From contig DDSQ01000074.1 of assembly GCA_002343845.1 (NCBI GenBank), positions 21,720 through 45,578 of the forward strand: a DNA stretch of 23,859 bases. The letters run 5' to 3'. This DNA is from Planctomycetes bacterium UBA2386. Lineage in GTDB: Bacteria; Planctomycetota; UBA1135; UBA2386. Position 1 is the first letter of the stretch. Each line of letters opens with the position of its first letter. This document shows, one piece after another, positions 1 through 6,803 of this stretch. The translations under genes and the position numbers were made by a program. The notes under the pieces were generated by a model. That model was given only the letters and a program-made list of their open reading frames with translations, was not told where the DNA came from and ran no database searches.

Positions 1-870
1 CAGCACCAGCACGTCGGCGGCCTGCATCGCCACCGCCACGTCGGCGGGAGCTCGCGCGCCGAGGAACACCGTGCGCGGGTCCGTCGCCGCGATCGCCGCG
101 CGTTCAGGACCGTCGCCGACGAGCACCAGCCTGGCATCGCCGAGCGTGCGCACGGCAGTGGCGGCGACCACGAAGCCCTTGCTGGCGACCAGGCGACCGA
201 CCCCGAGCACGAGCCTGCCGGTCGCGGGCAGCCCCAGCGCCGCGCGGGCCGCACCGGCATCGCCGGGCCGGAACCGATCGAGATCGACGCCGTTCCGCGC
301 CACGTGCACGCGCGAGCGCGCCACCTTCGTCACCCCGGCGAGGCGATCCGCCAGGTCGCCACTCACCGCGAAGCACGCGAACGCACGCGAGCAGGCCTCG
401 CCGATCGCCGCGGCGATCCGCGGATCCTGCGCCAGCACGTTGACGTCGGAACCCCGCGCAGTCAGCACGAACGGCAGGCCGAGTTCGCGCGCGAGCAACC
501 CCGCCGCGACGCCGTCCGGCCACAGGTAGTGCGCGTCGAGCACGCAGCGGCCCTGCGCTGCCAACGCCGCGACGGTCGCTCGCGCGCCGGTCGCCATCGC
601 CGCCGCCTGCCGGCGCGTGAACCCGGGCCAGTGACGGTAACGCGGGTGCGCGATCTCGACGTCCTGCCAACGTTCGGCAGCGGGCACCGCCGCCCACTGC
701 CGCCAGGTCTTCGTGCGCAGCGGCCAGGCGACGTGCGGCACCGGCGCCACCACCCGCCAGTCGAAGCCGCCGGCCGCGGCGACGCGGCGCATGCGTTCGT
801 GAACGAACAGACCGTGGGTCGGCAGCGCCGACGACGGGAACAGGTTGGTGAACGTGACGACGCGCGTCAT
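1..870 (-). CDS. GT4-family glycosyltransferase, 3' end cut by window edge
   Basis: The minus-strand frame opens at an ATG at 870 and runs uninterrupted to position 1, giving 290 residues with no stop, so the C-terminus lies outside the window. The N-terminus (MTRVVTFTNLFPSSALPTHG) is typical of GT4 glycosyltransferases that expect a flexible acceptor loop. Later motifs fit this: RGSDVNVLAQ near residue 140, ARNGVDLDRF near 190-200, LVLGVGRLVASKGF starting the nucleotide-sugar Rossmann domain, and VLVGDGPER. The catalytic EG-type motif would lie past the edge. The start overlaps the stop of the amidotransferase gene by 4 nt (ATGA), with GGTGG a few bases upstream. It probably transfers a sugar from a nucleotide donor in the cytoplasm during exopolysaccharide assembly. 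Donor and linkage cannot be read from sequence. Confidence 0.87.
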   Translation of the reverse strand, partial: MTRVVTFTNLFPSSALPTHGLFVHERMRRVAAAGGFDWRVVAPVPHVAWPLRTKTWRQWAAVPAAERWQDVEIAHPRYRHWPGFTRRQAAAMATGARATVAALAAQGRCVLDAHYLWPDGVAAGLLARELGLPFVLTARGSDVNVLAQDPRIAAAIGEACSRAFACFAVSGDLADRLAGVTKVARSRVHVARNGVDLDRFRPGDAGAARAALGLPATGRLVLGVGRLVASKGFVVAATAVRTLGDARLVLVGDGPERAAIAATDPRTVFLGARAPADVAVAMQAADVLVL

Positions 871-2723
871 GCGCACCACCGGGCCAGGAAGCGGCCGAGC
901 ACCAGCACCGCCCACAACATCTCGCCGTGGTCGCCGATGCCGGCGCGATGCCGCGCCAGCAGGCCGCGCACGTGGTCGACGTCGATCCACTCGCCGAGGC
1001 GTCGCTCGCCGAGTTCGGCGGCCAGCGCGTCGCCCACCGGGCCGCGGCACCACGCGCGCAGCGGCACCGAGAAGCCCTGCTTCTTGCGCGCCAGGGCGCT
1101 GGGCAGCAGCCGCGGGGCCAGTGCCTTGCGCAGGAACGCCTTGGTTCGCCCGCCCGCGAAGTGCCACGCCGGCGGGATGCGCAGGGCCTGTTGGAACAGC
1201 AGGTGGTCGAGGAACGGCGCGCGCACTTCGAGCGAGGCGGCCATCGACGCGCGATCCGCCTTCACCAGCAGGTCGCCGGGCAGCCACGTCGCGAGGTCGG
1301 CCGCCACCGCGCGGTGCAGCGGCGACGACGCAGCCGCGGCTTCGTAGGCGGCGATCACCGGCGCGTGCGGGTCGCCAGCGGCGACGTGATGGTCGCGGCG
1401 CAGCACGGCGAACACTTCTTCGGGCAGGTGCGCGCTGACGGATCGCGCGTAGGCGACCGCTGGCCCGGCGCCGAGGTTCTGCAGCGTGCGTTTGCCGCGC
1501 AGCCATCGCGGCAGCCAGTCGGCCTTCGGGTAGATGGCGCCAAGCGCTCGCCACGCAGGGCCGGGCAGCCAGCGCCGCACTGCCTGCTCGCGCACGTCGA
1601 ACAGGTAGCGCCGATAACCGCCGAAGGCCTCGTCGCCGCCGTCGCCGGCCAACGCCACGGTGACGTGGCGCCGCGCGAGACGACTGACGTGGAACGTCGG
1701 CACCGCACTCGCGTCGCTGAACGGTTCGTCGAACGTCTCGGCGTGCCAGCCGAGATCGAGCATCGCCTGCACCGCCAGCACTTCTTCGTGCTGGCGCGCG
1801 CCGCACGCCGCGGCCGCCTCGCGGGCCGCCGCCCGCTCGTCGAACGCCGGGTCGTCGAAGCCGATCGTGCACGCGGTCACCGGACGCTGCAGCGTGCGCG
1901 TCATCGAGTCGACGATCGCGTAGCTGTCGACGCCGCCGGACAGGAACGGCGCCAGCGGCACCTCGCCCATCAGGCGGATGCGCACCGACTCGTCGAGCAG
2001 TTCCCGCACGCGCTCGGCATGGGCTTCGGGTGTCGGCGCCTGGTCGACGACGAACTCCGGCCGCCAGTAGCGTTCGAAGTGCACCTTGCCGTCGCGCACG
2101 CGCGACCAGTGCGCCGGCGGCAGCTTGTGCACGCCCGCGAACACGGTGAGCGGATCGGGCACGTAGCGCAGGGCCAGGAACTGCGCGATCGCGTCGGGCC
2201 GCAGGGTGCGCGAGATGCCGAGCGCGTGCAGGGCCTTGAGTTCGCTCGCGAACGCGAACATGCCGTCGTGCTCGCACCAGTAGAACGGCTTCTTGCCGAA
2301 GCGATCGCGCGCCGCGTACAGCTCGTGGCGCTCCTCGTCGACGATCGCGAACGCGAACATGCCGCGCAGTCTCGCGGCAAGGCCGGTGCCCCACGCCCGG
2401 TAGCCGTGCAGCAGGACCTCGGTGTCGCTGCGCGTGCGGAACGAGGCCCCGGCGGCGAGCAGTTCCTCGCGCAGCTCCTGCCAGTTGTAGATCTCGCCGT
2501 TGAAGGTGATCCACAGCCGTTCGCCGGGCAGCGACATCGGTTGCGCGCCGGTGGCGAGATCGACGATCGCGAGCCGGCGGTGCGCGAGCGCGTAGCCGGG
2601 CCCCACCCGCACGCCGTCGCCGTCGGGACCGCGGTGCGCGAGGCGGGCGCCCATCGCCGCCGCGAGGGCGCCGTCGACGACGCGGGCCGGAGTGGCCGCG
2701 AACAGCCCGGCGATCCCGCACAT
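867..2723 (-). CDS. asnB: Asparagine synthase (glutamine-hydrolysing)-type amidotransferase
   Basis: The product is 618 aa. The start at 2723 is fixed by the invariant MCGIAG: Cys2 becomes the N-terminal nucleophile of the class II glutaminase domain (about residues 2-190), with RGPDGDG near 31-37 and FNGEIYN near 74-80. The synthetase half carries the ATP-pyrophosphatase loop SGGVDS at 262-267 and a later ALAGDGGDEAFGGYRR motif. GAGGTGG precedes the ATG. A single base separates the gene from the ligase-like gene upstream, and it overlaps the GT4 gene downstream. AsnB enzymes use glutamine and ATP to amidate a carboxylate. Paralogues in exosortase-A/exopolysaccharide loci are thought to amidate a sugar or peptide carboxylate rather than make free asparagine. 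The context favours the polysaccharide role, but housekeeping asparagine synthesis cannot be excluded. Confidence 0.92.
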   Translation of the reverse strand: MCGIAGLFAATPARVVDGALAAAMGARLAHRGPDGDGVRVGPGYALAHRRLAIVDLATGAQPMSLPGERLWITFNGEIYNWQELREELLAAGASFRTRSDTEVLLHGYRAWGTGLAARLRGMFAFAIVDEERHELYAARDRFGKKPFYWCEHDGMFAFASELKALHALGISRTLRPDAIAQFLALRYVPDPLTVFAGVHKLPPAHWSRVRDGKVHFERYWRPEFVVDQAPTPEAHAERVRELLDESVRIRLMGEVPLAPFLSGGVDSYAIVDSMTRTLQRPVTACTIGFDDPAFDERAAAREAAAACGARQHEEVLAVQAMLDLGWHAETFDEPFSDASAVPTFHVSRLARRHVTVALAGDGGDEAFGGYRRYLFDVREQAVRRWLPGPAWRALGAIYPKADWLPRWLRGKRTLQNLGAGPAVAYARSVSAHLPEEVFAVLRRDHHVAAGDPHAPVIAAYEAAAASSPLHRAVAADLATWLPGDLLVKADRASMAASLEVRAPFLDHLLFQQALRIPPAWHFAGGRTKAFLRKALAPRLLPSALARKKQGFSVPLRAWCRGPVGDALAAELGERRLGEWIDVDHVRGLLARHRAGIGDHGEMLWAVLVLGRFLARWCA

Positions 2724-2724
2724 C

Positions 2725-4113
2725 TCAGCGCCACCTCGGCAACGTCGGCGCGAGCGCTGTCGGCGCCGTGACGACCGCCGGGCGCCAGGCGCCACCGCGC
2801 ACTTCGACCCGACGTGGCGCAGCGCGGTCTCCCGCTTGCGCGCCGGCGGTCGCCGGCGCCGCGCGTCGCTCGGCTGCGGTGACCAACACCAGCGAGGTCA
2901 CCAGTGCGATCCAGTGGTAGATCAAGTCGAAGTGGCCGCGGTTGAGGAAGAAGGCGCCGACCAGGAAGCCGACCGTCGTCGCCTCCATCATGCGCGCGTA
3001 GTTCCCCGCCCACGCCAGGGCCGGCATGACCCGAGCCTGGCGGCGCACGCGCGCGCAGGCGACGAACACCGAGCCGAGCAGCACCACGTAGACGACGAAC
3101 GCGATCGTGCCGCTCTCGGCCCAGATCTGCAGGTAGCTGTTGTGCGCGACGTAGGTCTGCGATCCGGCACCCAGCGGGATCACCGAGTACTCCGGGAACC
3201 GCGGCTGGAAGTTGCGCAGGCCGACGCCGAGCAGCGGATTGTCGCCGATCATGCGCATCGCGGTCGACCAGGCGATCAACCGGGCGTTGCGCGACGAGTC
3301 CTCCTTGTCGCCGATCGACGACAAGCGTTCGATCACGTGATCGGGGGCGAACAGCAGGAACGCCACGGCACACAAGCCGAGTACTGCGACCGCACGCACG
3401 AGGTGGCCCGAGCGCCACGCGATCCACAGCGCCGTGCAGACGAGCGCCAGGAACCCGCCGCGGCTGTGCGTCAGCAGCACGCTCACGACCGTCAACACGA
3501 CGGCGATGTGGGTCAGCCGGCGCACCCAGGGACGCGATGCCTCCTCGCGCCCGAGGTACCACAGCAGCGGCACGTTCATCACCAGGGCGAGCGCGAAGTC
3601 GTTGTTGTCCTCGAGCATGCCACCCGGCCCGCGCAGGATCGGCGCGCCGCCGCGCAGGATGCCGAACAACCCGTTCTTCACGCCGAAGAAGCCGAGCGAC
3701 AACGCGATCACCCACAGCATCACCCGCAGCCGCTGCCGGGAGTCGACCTGCGCGGTCGTGAACAGCGCGATCAGGATGATCTTCAGGTACTCGAACCAGT
3801 AGGTGTTGGTGTAGGTGTTCTGGTGCTGCGCGAAGGCGTAGCTCAGCGACACGAACACGGCCAGCGCGACCATCAAGCCGGTGCGCAGGTCCCAGTTGGC
3901 GAAGCGGCGCTTGCCCTGTTCGTACGCCCACCAGCCGGCCACCATCGCGATGCCGACGAAGAACGACAGGCGCATGCTGCGCGCGAAGCCCCAGCACAGG
4001 TCCTGCGGCCGCATGTAGGCGAGCCAGCTGAAGACCAACAAGCCGAAGAACGGTCGCCGGATGCTGAGGGGCAGCGCCGCCAGCACGATCGCGAAGACGA
4101 GCAGGTCGCGCAT
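2725..4113 (-). CDS. O-antigen ligase/polymerase-like membrane protein (exosortase-A-associated O-ligase type)
   Basis: The product is 462 aa with roughly ten to twelve hydrophobic helices. It starts MRDLLVFAIVLAALPLSIRR, then LAYMRPQDLCWGFA. This N-terminus resembles the family annotated as 'putative O-glycosylation ligase, exosortase A-associated'. The Wzy_C/O-antigen-ligase signature shows as LLTHSRGGFLALV (around residue 213) and the later periplasmic region GVGLRNFQPRFPEY...VAHNSYLQIWAESG. The last 60 residues are a polar Ala/Arg-rich tail. It likely polymerises or ligates undecaprenyl-linked glycan at the periplasmic face. It sits 9 nt after the chain-length gene and 1 nt before asnB. 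The start has no clear Shine-Dalgarno, consistent with translational coupling. No exosortase or PEP-CTERM gene is seen here, so that association rests on the N-terminus and neighbours. Confidence 0.85.
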   Translation of the reverse strand: MRDLLVFAIVLAALPLSIRRPFFGLLVFSWLAYMRPQDLCWGFARSMRLSFFVGIAMVAGWWAYEQGKRRFANWDLRTGLMVALAVFVSLSYAFAQHQNTYTNTYWFEYLKIILIALFTTAQVDSRQRLRVMLWVIALSLGFFGVKNGLFGILRGGAPILRGPGGMLEDNNDFALALVMNVPLLWYLGREEASRPWVRRLTHIAVVLTVVSVLLTHSRGGFLALVCTALWIAWRSGHLVRAVAVLGLCAVAFLLFAPDHVIERLSSIGDKEDSSRNARLIAWSTAMRMIGDNPLLGVGLRNFQPRFPEYSVIPLGAGSQTYVAHNSYLQIWAESGTIAFVVYVVLLGSVFVACARVRRQARVMPALAWAGNYARMMEATTVGFLVGAFFLNRGHFDLIYHWIALVTSLVLVTAAERRAAPATAGAQAGDRAAPRRVEVRGGAWRPAVVTAPTALAPTLPRWR

Positions 4114-4122
4114 CGGGCCGCG

Positions 4123-5739
4123 TCAGCCGCCGAGCAGCACCGCCAGCAGGTCGCGCACGACCGGCGGCAGGCGCGTCGGGTCCCAGTAGTAGATCGTCAC
4201 CACGACGACGACCAGGCCGACGAACGCGAACGCCGCGACCGCCGCGCGGATCCGGCCGCGGCTCACGGCCCGACGCTGCTCGGCGGTCTCGAACCAGGCG
4301 ATGCCGCCCAGCACCGGCACCGGCAGGCCGCGCTCGACGTCGTCGAGGGTCTTGAACGAACCCTGCAGGAAGTCGAGCAGCAGGATCAGGCCGATCGCGA
4401 CGCCGAGCCCGAGCACGCAGCCGATCAACGCGACGATGACGATGTTCGGCTCGGTCGGGTGCGGCGGGATCGTCGCGGCCTGCGCCACCCGGATCGGCGG
4501 CTGCTGCGCCAGCCGCGCGAGGATCTGCTGCTGCGCGTCGCGCGCCTCGGCGGCACGGCGGCGGTTCGCCTCGGCATCGTCCAGGTCGCTGCGCTTCTTG
4601 GTCCACGCCGCGTGCCCTTCGATCGCCTGTTCGATGCGCGTCTGCGCGGCGGCGATCAGGCCCTCGAGTTCCGTCACCTCGAGCCGCACCCTCGTGAGCA
4701 CGGGTTCGTCGGCAGCGAGCTGTTCGCGCAACGGCACCAACGCCGGATTCGGCACCAGGCCGTCTTCGTCGGCCGCCTCGGTGACCAGGGCGGCGCGCAG
4801 GGCGGCCTCGCCCTTGGCGAGACGGCGCTGCAGCGCGACCCAGCCCGGCGAACCGGGGGTCCAGCTCTGCTGCGCCAGCCGAATCGCTACCAGTTCCTGG
4901 GTCAACGGCGCCAGCGCGGGGTTGCTCTGGGCTGCGGCGAGCAGTTGCACGGCATCGGGCGCCACCCGTTCGGGCAGCGCCGCCAGTTGCTCCTGCGCGC
5001 GCGCGACGCGCGCGGCGACCAGCGCCAGATCGACCCGCGCCGCCTGCAGCCGCTGCTGCTGCGTGCGGTGTTCCGCTTCACGCTCCGAACGCAGCCGGAC
5101 CTGCGTCACCGGGTCGAGATCCGGCTCGATCCGGTAGCGCTGCTCGATCTGCTGCTTCTGCAGCAGGTACTGCTCGTAGGTGCGGCTCCAGTCGAGGCTG
5201 TCCCGATTCGCCCGATCGTAGGCCGCCTCGGCGCCGGCGCGCAGTCCGGCGACGCGCTTGTCGATGAACGTCTGCGCCACCGCGTTCGCGAGCGCCGCCG
5301 CGCGCACCCCGTCGGTGTCGCGGTAGAACACGCGCAGCAGCGCGTAACTGCGGTTGCGCTGCCCGGCGTTGTTGTCGTGCACGAAGATGCGCGAACGCAC
5401 GTCCTTCTCGGCCAGTGCGCGCGCCGACGGATCGCTGTCCGTCGCTTCGGGCCACTTCAGCGTCAGCATCGCCTCACGCGCCGAGTACGGGATCGCCTCC
5501 TGGGCGTTGTCGACGATGTCCTTGAACGGATCCTCGATGTCCGACCGCAGCTCCCCGGGGATCGCCAGGTGCTCGAGGTGCGTCTCGGCGACGTAGTAGC
5601 GCGGAATGAAGAACGCGACCAACCCGCCGACGATCAGCCCGAGCAGCGACACCGGGACGAGTTGCCAACGCCGCCGCTTGACCAGGTCGAGGTAGCGCTG
5701 CAACGACAGCTGCGGCAGTTCGATCGTTGGCGACGTCAT
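4123..5739 (-). CDS. Polysaccharide chain-length determinant (Wzz/GNVR type, no kinase domain)
   Basis: The product is 538 aa. The N-terminal Wzz region has LSLQRYLDLVKRRRWQLVPV followed by TM1 (about 26-45). A long periplasmic part follows, with Gln/Ala/Arg-rich coiled coils from about 175 to 420. Then come a proline-rich PPHPTEPN stretch just before TM2 (about 433-455), the segment FKTLDDVERGLPVPVLGGI, and a third helix (about 499-516). Proteins of this kind form the inner-membrane co-polymerase that sets glycan length and contacts the outer-membrane exporter. The Walker motifs and tyrosine cluster of a BY-kinase are absent, so any tyrosine kinase must be encoded elsewhere. The TM2-flanking 'DDVE...LGGI' segment resembles the part of Wzc-type proteins that precedes the kinase. 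The gene lies 12 nt after the exporter and 9 nt before the ligase-like gene. Confidence 0.9.
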   Translation of the reverse strand: MTSPTIELPQLSLQRYLDLVKRRRWQLVPVSLLGLIVGGLVAFFIPRYYVAETHLEHLAIPGELRSDIEDPFKDIVDNAQEAIPYSAREAMLTLKWPEATDSDPSARALAEKDVRSRIFVHDNNAGQRNRSYALLRVFYRDTDGVRAAALANAVAQTFIDKRVAGLRAGAEAAYDRANRDSLDWSRTYEQYLLQKQQIEQRYRIEPDLDPVTQVRLRSEREAEHRTQQQRLQAARVDLALVAARVARAQEQLAALPERVAPDAVQLLAAAQSNPALAPLTQELVAIRLAQQSWTPGSPGWVALQRRLAKGEAALRAALVTEAADEDGLVPNPALVPLREQLAADEPVLTRVRLEVTELEGLIAAAQTRIEQAIEGHAAWTKKRSDLDDAEANRRRAAEARDAQQQILARLAQQPPIRVAQAATIPPHPTEPNIVIVALIGCVLGLGVAIGLILLLDFLQGSFKTLDDVERGLPVPVLGGIAWFETAEQRRAVSRGRIRAAVAAFAFVGLVVVVVTIYYWDPTRLPPVVRDLLAVLLGG

Positions 5740-5751
5740 CGGTTCGGCGGG

Positions 5752-6567
5752 TCAGAAGCGGAAGTAGAGCGAATCGCGATCACCGCTCAGCACCTCGAAC
5801 GCGGTCTGCGCCTGGGCGGCGCCGATCACCGTGCGCACCGCGAGCCCGACCGGTTCGAGCAGGCGTTGCAACAGCCGCGCCAGCAAGCCGAGGAACGTCG
5901 GCGGCACGTAGATGACGTCACGTTCGCGCATCGCGACGTTGCCGACCGTCAACCCGGTCGTGATCATCTCGCGGAAGTTGATGTCGACGACGAGCGGATG
6001 CTCGGCATCGGGGCGGATCAGGTAGACGCGGCCGAGGTTGGCCAGCGGCGTCCAGCCGACGGTGAACATCGCGTCCCAGAAGGTCAGGTCGGTCTGCATC
6101 ACCACCGGCCCCTTCCGGTTGGTCTCGCCGACCGCGTAGATCCACTTCTCGGTGACGACGAAGCGCGCCTGCAGGCCGAGTTCCTCGGCGATGCCGTAGG
6201 CGCGCAGCTGCGCGGCGACGATGGCCGCGGCCTCGGCCTCGGTCTTGCCCAGCACGTAGACCGGTCCGACGTACGGCACGAAGATCGTGCCGTCGATCGC
6301 GATCGGCTGGAGCACCCCGAGTTCGGCGAGCCGCGGGTAGGCCGGGTTGGCCCGCGCCAGCGGCGACATCAGGAACTGCACCCGATCGCGTCCGCCGAGG
6401 TAGTTGGTGCGCGTCGCGTCGCCGTCGGCGCGCGCGCCGAAGCCCTTCTCCTGGAACAGCTCGCGGATGCGCTTGTCTTCGTAACTGCCGCAGCCGCACA
6501 GGCCGGCGAGTACCAGCAGGACGGACCTGCGCAGCCAGCGCAGCAGAGGATCGGCGTCGGAGTTCAA
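5752..6567 (-). CDS. Polysaccharide export outer-membrane lipoprotein (Wza-like)
   Basis: With a TTG start at 6567 the product is 271 aa. The N-terminus has arginines (WLRR), a hydrophobic stretch SVLLVLAG and LCGC, giving a probable lipidated Cys26. A polysaccharide export (PES) domain spans about 55-140, with DGTIFVPYVGPVYVLGKTEAEA, and an SLBB-like segment follows (KWIYAVGETNRKGPVVM). The tail RDVIYVPPTFLGLLARLLQRLLEPV probably makes the membrane-spanning helix. At 271 aa it is shorter than E. coli Wza (about 380), consistent with fewer SLBB repeats. An in-frame ATG at 6663 is rejected because it lies upstream of the likely promoter and would bury the signal sequence behind an Arg-rich extension. 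AAGG lies 9 nt before the TTG. This is the first gene of the minus-strand exopolysaccharide operon. Confidence 0.88.
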   Translation of the reverse strand: MNSDADPLLRWLRRSVLLVLAGLCGCGSYEDKRIRELFQEKGFGARADGDATRTNYLGGRDRVQFLMSPLARANPAYPRLAELGVLQPIAIDGTIFVPYVGPVYVLGKTEAEAAAIVAAQLRAYGIAEELGLQARFVVTEKWIYAVGETNRKGPVVMQTDLTFWDAMFTVGWTPLANLGRVYLIRPDAEHPLVVDINFREMITTGLTVGNVAMRERDVIYVPPTFLGLLARLLQRLLEPVGLAVRTVIGAAQAQTAFEVLSGDRDSLYFRF

Positions 6568-6572
6568 CGTGG

Positions 6573-6585
6573 TTTGCCTTGCAAA
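6573..6585 (-). promoter_or_regulatory. Small hairpin in the leader of the exporter gene
   Basis: Read on the minus strand, TTTGC-AAG-GCAAA is a perfect 5-bp inverted repeat with a 3-nt loop, 5 nt upstream of the TTG start. The AAGG that could serve as ribosome binding site is formed by its loop and first stem base. It may modulate initiation, but a repeat this short can arise by chance. Confidence 0.3.
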
Positions 6586-6600
6586 GTGCGAAGGCCGCGC

Positions 6601-6628
6601 ATCGTAGGACGGACCCGGGCGTTGGCAA
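6601..6628 (-). promoter_or_regulatory. Sigma70-like promoter of the exopolysaccharide operon
   Basis: On the minus strand, TTGCCA (6623-6628, 5/6 match to TTGACA) is separated by 16 bp from TACGAT (6601-6606, 4/6 match to TATAAT). Transcription would begin near 6594, leaving a leader of about 27 nt before the TTG at 6567. The position in the 236-bp divergent gap, ahead of a tightly packed five-gene run, supports it. No experimental support exists here. Confidence 0.5.
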
Positions 6629-6803
6629 TGCAGCGCCCCGCGATCACGCCCTCGCATCGGCACTTCGGCGCCGCCAACCTGACCCCGCTTGCGATCGCTC
6701 GGTGCGCCCGGACGCCTGGGTCGCGGGCGACGGCCCTGGTGTCACCGGCTTCTTACGTTCCCCGGCTTCGGTCGGCCCCCACCACCCCCTACAACCGCGC
6801 GCC

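Noticed and set aside
6573..6597. Possible sigma54 promoter before the export gene (GGCC...TTTGC on the minus strand).
   Set aside because: The GG to GC spacing is 12 bases; the sigma70-like pair just upstream is better.
6568..6663. Upstream ATG (6663) as start of the export lipoprotein.
   Set aside because: It lies upstream of the best promoter and adds 32 Arg/His-rich residues before the lipoprotein signal.
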